DNA from: Selenomonadales bacterium 4137-cl
Lineage (GTDB): Bacteria; Bacillota; Negativicutes; Sporomusales; UBA7701
Reading direction: 5' to 3'
DNA length: 64,000 nt
NCBI GenBank assembly: GCA_032334055.1
Contig: JAUOZS010000001.1
Span: forward strand, 3,620,001 to 3,684,000
Under the pieces are notes generated by a model that did no database searches, was not told where the DNA came from, and worked only from the letters and a program-made list of their open reading frames with translations. This document shows positions 9,239 through 18,110 of the stretch, piece by piece; the stretch's first letter is position 1, and each line of letters begins with the position of its first letter. Made by a program: the position numbers and the translations under genes.

Positions 9239-9701
9239 CTTCTTCTCTTAATTCCCGCAGTTTGCCCGCCATTTGGTGCGATTTTGCCTTGCCTTCGAGG
9301 TCGCCGTTACAGATGAGAACCGGAGCCAGGCTGCAGGCGCCGACGCACTGCACCTTGTCGATGGTGACGAATCCGTCGGCGGAAGTGCCGTCGGCGTCGA
9401 GCTCCATTTCGCCGGCTAAACGGTCATATAGCAAATCCGCCCCCCTGGTATAACAGGCCGTTCCGTAGCATACCGATATGTGATTCCTGCCCAGCGGGCG
9501 GGTGCGGAAGCTGTTGAAAAAGCTGACCAGCCCCTGCAGCACTGATTCCGGCTGCCCGGTTTCAGCCGCAAGTTCCTGGAGGTCTTCACGGGAAATATAC
9601 CCCTTTTGCTGCTGTATTTGGTTGAGAATATTGATCATTTGCCTTTCATTTTCCGGCAAGGCCTGCAAAATCTCCGTTACGCACAGCGGTTCGTCGCCCA
9701 C
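9222..9701 (-). CDS. nuoE: NuoE-like 2Fe-2S subunit
   Basis: A thioredoxin-like 2Fe-2S protein of about 159 residues in the NuoE/HndA family. It has the N-terminal helical region (LPENERQMINILNQIQQQKGYIS) and four ligands in VCYGTACYTRG and VQCVGACSLAP. I start it at GTG 9701 because a strong TTAGGAGGG lies six bases upstream; the longer reading frame back to 9749 has no ribosome site and would cross that site. It is the first gene of the NuoE-F-G-like operon and overlaps nuoF by 17 bases. A TATAAT at 9748-9753 lacks a good -35, suggesting a weak or activated promoter. Confidence 0.9.
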   Translation of the reverse strand: MGDEPLCVTEILQALPENERQMINILNQIQQQKGYISREDLQELAAETGQPESVLQGLVSFFNSFRTRPLGRNHISVCYGTACYTRGADLLYDRLAGEMELDADGTSADGFVTIDKVQCVGACSLAPVLICNGDLEGKAKSHQMAGKLRELREEDAKRG

Positions 9702-9779
9702 GGGAAACCCTCCTAAGAATAGCGGCATTGGCGTGATTGTTAACTTCATTATAACATGCGGCGGCGCTTTCTATGGACA

Positions 9780-9815
9780 AAAGAAGGCGAGATGCGTACG
9801 CATCTCGCCTTCTTT
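9780..9815. terminator. 36-base perfect palindrome: end of the nicotinate cluster
   Basis: A perfect 36-base inverted repeat (half-site AAAGAAGGCGAGATGCGT) lies 27 bp after the transporter stop and ends in T-rich sequence on the minus strand. It separates the nicotinate cluster from the NuoEFG-like operon. Confidence 0.85.
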
Positions 9816-9841
9816 ACGGGATTTGGAGGCTCCACCTGCTA

Positions 9842-11230
9842 TTATACCGAAGCCCCTTTGGTTTCTACGACGTTGCAGGACTCGAGGTTTTTGCCCTTGG
9901 TCTCGGTGCCGAGGAAGCCGACCGCGAGCGCCGACAATACGAAGCCGATACTGACGACCGTCAGGGTCATGTACAGCCCGATGATCGGATAGAGATAGCC
10001 GACTACGGTCGGTGCCAGGATGCCGCCGATACGGCCCAGGGACATGGCCGAACCGGTACCGGTGCCGCGAACTTCGGTCGGGTAATTTTCCGGTGTGTAG
10101 GCGAAGACGACCGAGTAGGCGCCGGCCAGGAAGAACACCGACAGGGAGCCGAAGGTCAGCATGAGTTCCACCGGCATCTTATGGGTGAGGGCCCAGCCGT
10201 AGAGAATGCCGGTGACGCCGGACAGCAGCAGGTAGACGACAATCGGCAACTTCCGGCCCACTTTATCGGCTAGGTAAGATCCCAGCAAGCCGCTCGGGAT
10301 CCAGACCAGGTTCATGACCAAAACATAGCCGATCGAGGCGAAGGTCGAATAACCGGAGTTTTTCAACAGGGTGGGCAGCCAGGAATTCAGGCCCCAGTAA
10401 CCGAACATGAGGCAGAACCACAGGATCCACAGCATCACCGTGCGCCGCATGAACAGGGGGCGGAAGATGACGGCCATCCGGTTGCCGGTTTGCGATTCGA
10501 GCTTGCTGACCGGCTGCGGCGGCGGCAGCTTCGTGCCGGTTTCCGCCTCGACGGCCTGCTCGATTTCGGCAAGGTGTTGTTCGGCGGCTTTATAGTCGCC
10601 TTTTACGATGTACCAGCGGGGCGATTCGGGAATGCCTTTGCGCAGGAACCAAACAAGGATGGCCGGGAGAACGCCGGCGAAGAAAGCGGCTCGCCAGCCG
10701 TAGGCGGGAACGAGCAGAAGGGCAACGCCGGAGGCGATCAGCACCCCGCCGCCCCACAGAGCTTCCGTCAGGCCGTTGAGACGGCCTCGATAGGCGCTGG
10801 GCATCATTTCGCTGTTGTAGGTGAAGACAACGGGTTGCTCGGAACCCAGACCAAGACCGGTAATGAACCGCAGAATCAAAAGGGTTTCGTAGCTGTTCAC
10901 AAACCCGGTGAGGAAGGTCGCGACCGAGAATACCAGCAAGGTAATTTTGAAAAGCTTCAGGCGGCCGAACATGTCTGCCAGAATGCCGCCGCACAGCGCA
11001 CCGAAAAACATCCCCAGGAAGGATATGCTGAAGGCCAGACCGATCTGCAACGGCGTCAGGCCAAGATCCTTCGCGAGGGCAGGCATGACGAAGCTGAGCA
11101 GCATGATATCAAAGGCATCAAACAGATAGCCGATTGCGGCCAGGGTAAAGATTTTCTTGTGCATCCGCGAGAACGGCAATCGTTCCATGCGGCCAATAAG
11201 CTCTTCCGCGGTAAACGTGGTTGTCGCCAT
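9842..11230 (-). CDS. MFS transporter, AAHS type, probable nicotinate uptake
   Basis: A 462-residue major facilitator with twelve hydrophobic segments, related to aromatic acid:H+ symporters and the niacin transporter NiaP. Family marks are GYLFDAFDIMLLSFVMP in segment 1, GGILADMFGR after segment 2, and the RFITGLGLGSEQP stretch in segment 4. It lies 146 bp downstream of ndhF on the same strand and is the last gene before the palindromic terminator, so nicotinate (or 6-hydroxynicotinate) is the likely substrate by context. ATG 11230 has a GGAGG site (CGGAGGTAATCAGAA). Confidence 0.85.
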   Translation of the reverse strand: MATTTFTAEELIGRMERLPFSRMHKKIFTLAAIGYLFDAFDIMLLSFVMPALAKDLGLTPLQIGLAFSISFLGMFFGALCGGILADMFGRLKLFKITLLVFSVATFLTGFVNSYETLLILRFITGLGLGSEQPVVFTYNSEMMPSAYRGRLNGLTEALWGGGVLIASGVALLLVPAYGWRAAFFAGVLPAILVWFLRKGIPESPRWYIVKGDYKAAEQHLAEIEQAVEAETGTKLPPPQPVSKLESQTGNRMAVIFRPLFMRRTVMLWILWFCLMFGYWGLNSWLPTLLKNSGYSTFASIGYVLVMNLVWIPSGLLGSYLADKVGRKLPIVVYLLLSGVTGILYGWALTHKMPVELMLTFGSLSVFFLAGAYSVVFAYTPENYPTEVRGTGTGSAMSLGRIGGILAPTVVGYLYPIIGLYMTLTVVSIGFVLSALAVGFLGTETKGKNLESCNVVETKGASV

Positions 11231-11279
11231 TTCTGATTACCTCCGCTTTTTCAGTTTTTTATTTTAATATTTACAATCC

Positions 11280-11315
11280 CTACCTCTCTCCGGAACACCT
11301 GCTATTAACGCGCAC
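11280..11315 (-). CDS. possible 11-codon leader peptide before the transporter
   Basis: An AAAGGAGG site six bases before a GTG opens an 11-residue frame (MRVNSRCSGER, then TAG) between ndhF and the transporter gene. Such a strong ribosome site with no full-length gene behind it suggests a translated leader, but it may be chance. No terminator-antiterminator pair was evident. Confidence 0.3.
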   Translation of the reverse strand: MRVNSRCSGER

Positions 11316-11376
11316 CCACCACCTCCTTTCGTGTTTTCGGCAGGGTCTTTTATCGATGATTCATATATCAACCGGT

Positions 11377-12258
11377 TTAGAGAACTTGTTCCCATCCACC
11401 GAATACCTGTCCCAGGGCCGCGTCGACGGCACGCCGGATGATAGCCGGACCAGCCTGCTTTTTGTAGGCCGCGGACGCCCGCTGCCCCAAGGTCACACTG
11501 ATTTCCTGCAACGCCGCCTGGACGCAGGCGTCGCGGTTGTTGCGCGTCAGGCTGCAGTTTTTCCAGATATTTTCCGCCGTTCTGACGCGGAAGGGGCTTT
11601 GGGCAACCGCGCCGACGGCGATCCGGCAATCCGTGCACATAAGCTCGCGGTCGTCGTAGCCGATGATGGCGGCGGCGCTGATCCGTGAAATGGCAAGCGC
11701 CTTGCGGCGTCCCAGTTTGATGAAGGCGCTTCCGGTCTTGGGCGCCAGGGCCGGAAAGGAAATGTCCACAAGAACTTCGCCCGGCAAAATGGCTGTCTGG
11801 CCGACGCCGACGAGGAACTCTTCAATGCCCAACGTGCGCTCGCCAGCCGGTGACAGGAGGCGCAGCCCGGCGTCGAGGGCGACCAGGGCAGGGACCGAGT
11901 CGGCCGCAGGCGAGGCGTTGACAATGTTGCCGCCGACGGTGCCGCGGTTTCTGATTTGCGGCGAGCCGACCGACGCGGCGGCCTGGGCGAGGACGAAAGC
12001 GGCTTCGCGGATGATCGGCGATTCCACGATGGCGGTGAAGGTCGTGGTCGGGCCGATATGGATGGTGTCGCCGTCGCTGCGGATGCCGTTGAGGTCGGCG
12101 ATCTTGGTTATGTCGACAAGGGCTTGCGGCGTATGGCCCGCCCGAATCTCCACCATGACGTCGGTTCCCCCCGCCAGTACCATCGCGCCGTCTTTTTTCT
12201 CCGCCATGACCGCCATTAGCTCCGCGATGCTGCGGGGGGCGTGATACGTGTAACTCAT
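11377..12258 (-). CDS. ndhF: nicotinate dehydrogenase, FAD subunit
   Basis: A 293-residue FAD-binding subunit of the xanthine dehydrogenase family (CoxM/NdhF type). FAD contacts are visible as the AGGTDVMVEIR loop (near residue 30) and TVGGNIVNASPAADS (near 108-122). It accepts electrons from the 2Fe-2S subunit and passes them to NADP+ in the E. barkeri enzyme. The other three subunits (ndhS, ndhL, ndhM) are at the opposite end of the cluster, 13.5 kb away. Assignment to nicotinate rather than another hydroxylase rests on the surrounding pathway genes. Confidence 0.88.
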   Translation of the reverse strand: MSYTYHAPRSIAELMAVMAEKKDGAMVLAGGTDVMVEIRAGHTPQALVDITKIADLNGIRSDGDTIHIGPTTTFTAIVESPIIREAAFVLAQAAASVGSPQIRNRGTVGGNIVNASPAADSVPALVALDAGLRLLSPAGERTLGIEEFLVGVGQTAILPGEVLVDISFPALAPKTGSAFIKLGRRKALAISRISAAAIIGYDDRELMCTDCRIAVGAVAQSPFRVRTAENIWKNCSLTRNNRDACVQAALQEISVTLGQRASAAYKKQAGPAIIRRAVDAALGQVFGGWEQVL

Positions 12259-12277
12259 ACGCGTGCTCCTTCCCGGG

Positions 12278-13150
12278 TCATTTCTGTGGGGGGAGGTATT
12301 GGTTTTCGATGTCCCGGACCGCGGGCAGTCCGACCAGTTCGTTGAACTGCTGGAAGGGAATCATGTCTCCGACTAAGCCTTGAGTGGTGCCTGTGGACTT
12401 AAGTTCCTGCATGACGCGGGTGACTGCCTGGGCGGTGATGTAGGTCGATGAAGTCGGGAAGATAACCAGACCGTAACCGAGCGCCTCCAGTTCCTTGGCG
12501 GTCATGAGCGGCGTGCGGCCGCCTTCCACCATGTTGGCCAGCACCGGTATGTCGAAGCTGGAGGTGATGAGCTTCATCTCATCCAGGCTCTCCGGCGATT
12601 CGATGAACAGCACGTCGGCGCCGGCCGCAGCGAACGCTTTGCCGCGACGCAAGGCTTCTTCGATCCCGAGGGTGGTGCGGGCGTCGGTCCGGGCGATGAT
12701 CACGAAATCCTGATCCTGGCGCGCGGCCACCGCCGCCTTGATTTTGCCGACCATTTCGTCGAGCGCGATTACCTGGCGGCCGGTCATGTGGCCGCATTTC
12801 TTCGGGGCGATCTGGTCTTCCAGTTGGATCGCCGCCACCCCGGCGGCTTCGTATTCCCTTACGGTCCGCATGACATTGACGGCGTTGCCGAAGCCAGTAT
12901 CGCCGTCAGCGATGACGGGGATCCCGACCGCGGCGGCGAAGTTCCGCGCCCGCATCACCATTTCGGTCATGGTCATCAACCCGACGTCGGGCCCGCCCAG
13001 ATGACTGGCAGCCTGGCCGTAGCCGGTAAAGTAGACGGCGGCGAAGCCCGCTTTTTCGACGATTTTGGCCGCCAGCGCATCGTGGGCGCCCGGCGCGACG
13101 AGGATTTCCTTGCCGGCCAACAGTTGCTTCAAGATCGTTGTTTTCTTCAT
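12278..13150 (-). CDS. dml: 2,3-dimethylmalate lyase
   Basis: A 290-residue member of the isocitrate lyase/PEP mutase superfamily, which splits (2R,3S)-2,3-dimethylmalate to propionate and pyruvate in the last step of nicotinate fermentation. The catalytic loop reads KKCGHMTG (near residues 117-124), and the metal-binding acidic residues lie in ADGDTGFGN and QLEDQIAPK. Relatives include methylisocitrate lyase and oxaloacetate hydrolases; its place beside mii, mgm and dmdAB favours dimethylmalate. It has a GGAG site and is spaced 14-20 bp from its neighbours. Confidence 0.9.
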   Translation of the reverse strand: MKKTTILKQLLAGKEILVAPGAHDALAAKIVEKAGFAAVYFTGYGQAASHLGGPDVGLMTMTEMVMRARNFAAAVGIPVIADGDTGFGNAVNVMRTVREYEAAGVAAIQLEDQIAPKKCGHMTGRQVIALDEMVGKIKAAVAARQDQDFVIIARTDARTTLGIEEALRRGKAFAAAGADVLFIESPESLDEMKLITSSFDIPVLANMVEGGRTPLMTAKELEALGYGLVIFPTSSTYITAQAVTRVMQELKSTGTTQGLVGDMIPFQQFNELVGLPAVRDIENQYLPPQK

Positions 13151-13164
13151 CTGTTTCTCCTTCG

Positions 13165-14589
13165 CTAGTCGAGTCCGAACTGCCGTCGGGCGAAAGCCAG
13201 ACAGGCGTCGCTGTATTTTTGTCCGAGAACGCCTACCGCGTAGAGAAGGTAGTTCTCATCCACGATAAAGCGCGGTTCTGTCGGCAACAGGGAAATGCCC
13301 GGATTGGCGAACGCCTGCTTCAACACGAACAGCTTATCCGCCGCCGAGCGGTGCGTGAAGATGCCGCCCACGGCGATGACGTTCCTGACCCGGCGCAGGT
13401 CGCGGCCAAGCGGCGTTCCCGGCACGATTCCCATGACGGGGTTGAATTCCTGGGAGATATAGCCGGCGTGCCGCTTCAGCGCCACCTCAATGGCGGCGGC
13501 GGCCAGCGCCAGGTCAAATTCCCGTTCGGTTTCGGTGCGGCTGATGTGCTCGGGGTTTTTCTCCAGGAAGGCCGTATAAGCCAGCAACTGTTCCTGCAGT
13601 TCTTCGCCCTGTTTGCCTATTTTGGCGAGGACGCCCTGCGGCCCGACCGCCTCGACGATGCCGGTGGCGCTGATCCTTAAGCCCAGGTTTCCTTCAACCG
13701 TGCGGTAGGAGGGCTGCTTTTCGTTGGTGACGACCAGCCCCTTTTCCTCGATCGTCAGTTTGTCGAGCTCCGGCAGCACGGAATGGATATCGGTGGTTGC
13801 GCCGCCGATATCGATGACGAGCATGTCGCCGACGCCTTCCCGGGTATAGGTGCCTTTGGCGAGCAGCTCCGCTCCCAGCAGGACGGCACCCGGCGTCGGC
13901 ATGACTTTTTGGTCGGAAATGACATCCAGCAGTTTGTGAAGTCCTTTGGCCTGCGTGATTTGCTTGATGAACTGCTCGTGGATAGCCTCGCGGGCCGGCT
14001 TGACTTTAAGCTCGTGAATGGTGGGCATGACGTTGGGGACGCGAATTGATGCCACCCCGCCGCGGGCGAGGATGTCGGCCGCTTCGCCCTGGGCGTCTTT
14101 GTTGCCGGCGATAATGATGACGGCTTTGCTGCCTGACTGCACGATGATTCTGGCGTTCTCGATCAGTGAATCCCGGTCGCCGCCGTCGGTACCGCCGGCC
14201 AGCAGAACAATGTCAGGCTTGATTTCCCGCAGAACCTGCAGGCGGTATTCCGGCGGGTCTTCATGGTTGACGATTTCCAGCACCCGCGCGCCGGCGCTCA
14301 TCGCCACTTCTTTGGCTGCTTTAGCGGTCACGCGCGGCATATAGCCGAGCGCGATCATCCGCAGGCCGCCGGCGGCGCTGCTGGTGGAGTATATCGCCGG
14401 GGCTGCAGCGACAGTCACGCCTTGCTGCGCCAACGAACCGCGGGCCGCCTGCACGCCGATTTCGATGTCTTCGATGGTCGTCGGCGCCTGGGCGCGGGCC
14501 GTATAGGTCAGCACTCCGTCCGCCAGGCGAAAGGCCGTCAGCTTGGTGTAGGTGCTGCCGACGTCATATACGAGGAGGTTTGCTTCCAT
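13165..14589 (-). CDS. MutL/GlmL-type protein, likely chaperone of methyleneglutarate mutase
   Basis: A 474-residue actin/Hsp70-fold ATPase-like protein of the glutamate mutase MutL family. The phosphate-1 motif is YDVGSTYTKL at residues 8-17, and a second nucleotide motif is VIDIGGATTDIHSV. Proteins of this family accompany B12-dependent carbon-skeleton mutases and are thought to reactivate or assemble them. Two genes upstream lies mgm, a B12 mutase, so it is probably the partner of that enzyme. Its neighbours in the operon are spaced 14 bp (dml) and 26 bp (mii). Confidence 0.85.
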   Translation of the reverse strand: MEANLLVYDVGSTYTKLTAFRLADGVLTYTARAQAPTTIEDIEIGVQAARGSLAQQGVTVAAAPAIYSTSSAAGGLRMIALGYMPRVTAKAAKEVAMSAGARVLEIVNHEDPPEYRLQVLREIKPDIVLLAGGTDGGDRDSLIENARIIVQSGSKAVIIIAGNKDAQGEAADILARGGVASIRVPNVMPTIHELKVKPAREAIHEQFIKQITQAKGLHKLLDVISDQKVMPTPGAVLLGAELLAKGTYTREGVGDMLVIDIGGATTDIHSVLPELDKLTIEEKGLVVTNEKQPSYRTVEGNLGLRISATGIVEAVGPQGVLAKIGKQGEELQEQLLAYTAFLEKNPEHISRTETEREFDLALAAAAIEVALKRHAGYISQEFNPVMGIVPGTPLGRDLRRVRNVIAVGGIFTHRSAADKLFVLKQAFANPGISLLPTEPRFIVDENYLLYAVGVLGQKYSDACLAFARRQFGLD

Positions 14590-14615
14590 GTCTGTTCATC
14601 TCCCCTGTCGAGCCA

Positions 14616-15746
14616 TCAATTTCTGACGAACGCATACCCTTCCATGATCCGTCGCGCGGTCCGGGCGAACGCCGCCCGCGACAGCTGCCCGTTCTCGAAG
14701 GCGGCTTCGATCTCGATGACGCCGGCCGGGTGGCCGATGCGGATAACCTTGAGGGAATCGATGTGGGGAATGGCCTCGTGCACGATTGTGCCGGGGATTT
14801 TGGCGGCGGCGCCGGTGCAGGCCGTGCCGGTACCGGGATAGGTCTTGTGCAGCACCTGCATGAACATCATGCGGGAGATAAAGTCGATCTGGTCTTTGCG
14901 GATGGTCTGGCCCGAGGTGAAATCGACATAGTCCATCGCCGGTGCGACGAAGGCGACCATCGGGAAGGCCGGGCTTTTGGCGGTGGCTGTCGCGACGTCG
15001 GGCGCCATGCCGATCATGACGCAGGCTTGCGCGCGAATCTCTTCCATGAGGGCGAGCAGCTTCGGGTTGCCGTTGACGTCCTGAGGGGTTTCGCCACCGG
15101 TCATGCCCACATCTTTGGCGCGGACGAATACGCAGGGGTTGGAGACGTCGACGATTGAAATCTCCAGCGGTCCGGCGCTGGTCTGAATGGTATCCACCGG
15201 GTTGCCGGTCGGCAGCAGCTTCTTGGTCACCGAGCCGGCGGTGCCGGAAAAATCCATCATAATTTTAGCGCCGGTACCGGGCACGCCGTCGATTTTGCAG
15301 TCGCCCTTCACTTTGGCGAGGCCATCCTCGGTCGGCACTTCGGCGACGAGGATCTTGCCGGTGTTGGTGTTGTGGATTCTTACCGTTGTGAGCGAGCCGG
15401 TCGCCGCCACATATCCCTCGTCGATGGCGAACGGGCCGACGCCGGAGGAAATGTTGCCGCAGTTGCCGGAGTAGTCGACATACGGGGTGTTGATGCTTAC
15501 CTGGCCGAAGGTGTAGTCGACATCGGCGCCGGGATGGGTGGAGGGGCCGATAATCGCCACTTTGCTGGTCAGCGGGTCGGCGCCGGCCAAGCCGTCGATT
15601 TGGCGGACATCGGGACTGCCGAAGATTTCGAGGATCACTTTATCGCGCAGGTCCTTATCCTGGGGCAGGTGGTTCGTTTTCAGAAAGATTCCCTTGCTGG
15701 TGCCGCCGCGCAGAATCACGCAGGGGATTCGCCTCATATCAGCCAT
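14616..15746 (-). CDS. mii: 3-methylitaconate isomerase (PrpF family)
   Basis: A 376-residue PrpF/diaminopimelate-epimerase-fold protein. The family N-terminal motif RGGTSKGIF is at about residues 14-22, and a second glycine-rich segment with cysteine (YSGNCGNISSGVGPFA) carries the base. Mii converts (R)-3-methylitaconate to dimethylmaleate. The start overlaps the mgm stop (TAATG), indicating coupling between the mutase and the isomerase that uses its product. PrpF aconitate isomerases are close homologues; context decides. Confidence 0.9.
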   Translation of the reverse strand: MADMRRIPCVILRGGTSKGIFLKTNHLPQDKDLRDKVILEIFGSPDVRQIDGLAGADPLTSKVAIIGPSTHPGADVDYTFGQVSINTPYVDYSGNCGNISSGVGPFAIDEGYVAATGSLTTVRIHNTNTGKILVAEVPTEDGLAKVKGDCKIDGVPGTGAKIMMDFSGTAGSVTKKLLPTGNPVDTIQTSAGPLEISIVDVSNPCVFVRAKDVGMTGGETPQDVNGNPKLLALMEEIRAQACVMIGMAPDVATATAKSPAFPMVAFVAPAMDYVDFTSGQTIRKDQIDFISRMMFMQVLHKTYPGTGTACTGAAAKIPGTIVHEAIPHIDSLKVIRIGHPAGVIEIEAAFENGQLSRAAFARTARRIMEGYAFVRN

Positions 15747-17593
15747 TACAGACCCTTCCTCTCAAGCGCTTTTGCCGTCCATTCGACGCATTGGTCCGGA
15801 TCGGTGCCCGGACCGAAAAAATTCTCCACACCGAGGAAGCCCGGGCCTTCTTTGGCGATTTTCTCTTCGTAGAAGGCGTGCTCTTCCTCTTTTTCCGCGA
15901 TCCGTCCCCCGGCGATCAGCAGCACCTTGTCGCTCATGCCGAGTTCCTGCAGGCGTTTTTGCACCCGCGGGAAGAGTTCGCGCCCGAGACCCAGAAGGTT
16001 GGTGACCCCGACAATCTCGGCTTTGGCTTCGGCGGCCACTTCCGCCACCGTTTCCGGCAGGTTCATGCCGCGCAGGTAGATAACTTCGTAGCCGGCTTTT
16101 TCGAAAGCCTCGCGGATCATGTTGACGCCCATGACATGCGCGTCGGCGCCGACCGTGGCCAAGACCATTTTGTGCTTCCGCGTCGGTTTCTTGACAACAG
16201 GCACTTCGACCGCTTCACTGGTGATTGCCATCCGCGCCGTATCCACGCCCAGGGGGGTGAAGCCCGGCACGTAGCGTTTGATGCCGTCCTTGTCGCGGTG
16301 GGTGCGGACATGGCGTTTCAGGTCCCAGCCGCCGGCGCGCGGGCAGTCCATGATGCCGGCTTTGCCGGCGGCGACGATTTTTTCGATGAGTTCGTCGCTT
16401 TCATAGCCGCGCCAGAAGCGCTCGTTGATCTCGCTCGGCGCCAGTGTCCGTCCGATGCCGAGCACTCCTTCGAGCACCGCCATCGCTTCATCGAGAATCT
16501 CCGTCTTGCGGGCGTCGATATAGGGATCGCTGATTTCGACTTTGACCGTGCTTTCGAATACATTCTGCGTACCCCAGATGGCCTTCGCCATCGAGCCGCC
16601 GGTCGGAATACCCACGGATTCGGCCGCTTTCGGCCGGTAGAAGTGGGCGCCGCCCAGCTTGGCGCTGATCGCCATGCGGGCGAAATGAGCCGCTTCGGCG
16701 ATAAGATCGCCCGGCGGATTCTGGAAGGTTTCCGGCACCACGATCAGGCTCTTGCTCCACATGGTTTCTTTGAAGGCGCGCATCGCGGCGAGGTCGCCGA
16801 GCAGGTTGAGGCCGGCCACATTCATCTGAACGGCGCTCAGTTCGGGCGGGAGTCCGGCCAGGATGCCCAGACCTTCGGCCAGTAGGCACATGGCCAGCGC
16901 CATACCGTCGGTGCCGCCGATGTTGTTCAGGTGTTTATGCGACTCGATCTGGACGAACATGTTGCTTTCGGCGCAGATTTCCAGCGCGCGGTAGCCGTTG
17001 ACCACCTTGGTCTTGTAGTCGTGAATGCCGCGGCCGCCGAAATGGACATGGATGACGGGACCGATGTCGGTGCCGTCGAAGCCGGCGATTAAGGCGTTGA
17101 TGATGGAGAGGTGGGGGGTGTCGCCGGTCGCGTTGATGCGCATAGGATGAGTCGCGCCGCCGCCCAGCTCGACCAACTGCCGTTCGCCCAGCGGCGTGAT
17201 GCCGCCCTTGCCGCGCGACTGCTCGATCAGTTCGCGGCCGTTCAGCGGGTCGATATGCCGGGTGGCCTCGGAGTGAACGAAGTGGAATAGTTTGATGCCG
17301 AGTTTTTCGGCCATATTGTACATTTCCAGCGATTCTTTGTAGGTTTCTTCCGCCGTGTTCCGGCCCAGGATCGGGTTTTGCACCGGAATCCCGGTTTTTT
17401 CGGCCTGCCGGGCCAGCTCGTAGATCCGGTAGCCGCTGCGCTCGACACCGCTGACTGTCCGCGGATACGGGGCCGGCATGCCGTCCACCGATCCGTCTTT
17501 CCCGAGCGTCGGCATGGGAACGGCGAATGTCTCCGCGTACGCTTTCACCCGTTCATAGTCTTCGGCTATAATCCGCCAGGTTTTTTCCTGCAT
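15746..17593 (-). CDS. mgm: 2-methyleneglutarate mutase (B12-dependent)
   Basis: A 615-residue adenosylcobalamin-dependent mutase that rearranges 2-methyleneglutarate to (R)-3-methylitaconate by a radical mechanism. The large N-terminal part is the substrate barrel. The C-terminal 150 residues are a B12-binding domain with the DxHxxG motif (D484, H486, G489), whose histidine ligates cobalt, followed by the conserved VIYLRGM and IAGGRI stretches. It is translationally coupled to mii and has its own MutL-type partner in the operon. The length matches the E. barkeri enzyme. Confidence 0.93.
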   Translation of the reverse strand: MQEKTWRIIAEDYERVKAYAETFAVPMPTLGKDGSVDGMPAPYPRTVSGVERSGYRIYELARQAEKTGIPVQNPILGRNTAEETYKESLEMYNMAEKLGIKLFHFVHSEATRHIDPLNGRELIEQSRGKGGITPLGERQLVELGGGATHPMRINATGDTPHLSIINALIAGFDGTDIGPVIHVHFGGRGIHDYKTKVVNGYRALEICAESNMFVQIESHKHLNNIGGTDGMALAMCLLAEGLGILAGLPPELSAVQMNVAGLNLLGDLAAMRAFKETMWSKSLIVVPETFQNPPGDLIAEAAHFARMAISAKLGGAHFYRPKAAESVGIPTGGSMAKAIWGTQNVFESTVKVEISDPYIDARKTEILDEAMAVLEGVLGIGRTLAPSEINERFWRGYESDELIEKIVAAGKAGIMDCPRAGGWDLKRHVRTHRDKDGIKRYVPGFTPLGVDTARMAITSEAVEVPVVKKPTRKHKMVLATVGADAHVMGVNMIREAFEKAGYEVIYLRGMNLPETVAEVAAEAKAEIVGVTNLLGLGRELFPRVQKRLQELGMSDKVLLIAGGRIAEKEEEHAFYEEKIAKEGPGFLGVENFFGPGTDPDQCVEWTAKALERKGL

Positions 17594-17615
17594 TGTTTTC
17601 CCTCCGCAGTCATTC

Positions 17616-18110
17616 TCAGTCTGTGATTCCGAGTTCTTGCCGGACCCTGTTGATCAAGCCGCCGGCTTGGACGGTGGCCAGGACGGTCGGCGCGAGCGGT
17701 TGTCCCGCCAGCACTTTGTCCGCCGTCCGGATGGTGCCCGCCGCAAGGTCGACCTCGATCCAGTCGCCGGTCTTGACGTGTTCCCGGATGTCGGCCAGGA
17801 GGACCGGCAACCCGATATTAATGGAATTCCGGCGGAAGATGCGCGCGAAAGAAGGAGCGATCACCAGGCTCACGCCGGCGGCCCGCAATGCGACCGGCGC
17901 TTGTTCGCGGCTTGAGCCGCCGCCGAAGTTCTTGCCGGCGACGATAATGTCGCCCGGTTTCACTTGGCTCGAGAAGTCCGGCATTTTGCTGCCTGCCATT
18001 GCGAAGCGCCCCAGGTTGGCCGCAGCCTCCGCCATTGCGTAGCCGGGCAGGATCTGGTCGGTATCTATATTGTCGCCAAAAACCCAGATACGTCCTTTGA
18101 TCGGTTCCAT
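17616..18110 (-). CDS. dmdB: dimethylmaleate hydratase, small subunit
   Basis: A 164-residue aconitase-superfamily small (swivel) domain, LeuD-like. Marks are the [12 protein letters not shown] segment at residues 12-23 and the glycine-rich [14 protein letters not shown] loop at 59-72. With DmdA it hydrates dimethylmaleate to (2R,3S)-2,3-dimethylmalate. The ATG at 18110 overlaps the dmdA stop (ATGA), so the longer open frame reaching to 18686 is an artefact of reading through dmdA in another frame. Confidence 0.92.
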   Translation of the reverse strand: MEPIKGRIWVFGDNIDTDQILPGYAMAEAAANLGRFAMAGSKMPDFSSQVKPGDIIVAGKNFGGGSSREQAPVALRAAGVSLVIAPSFARIFRRNSINIGLPVLLADIREHVKTGDWIEVDLAAGTIRTADKVLAGQPLAPTVLATVQAGGLINRVRQELGITD

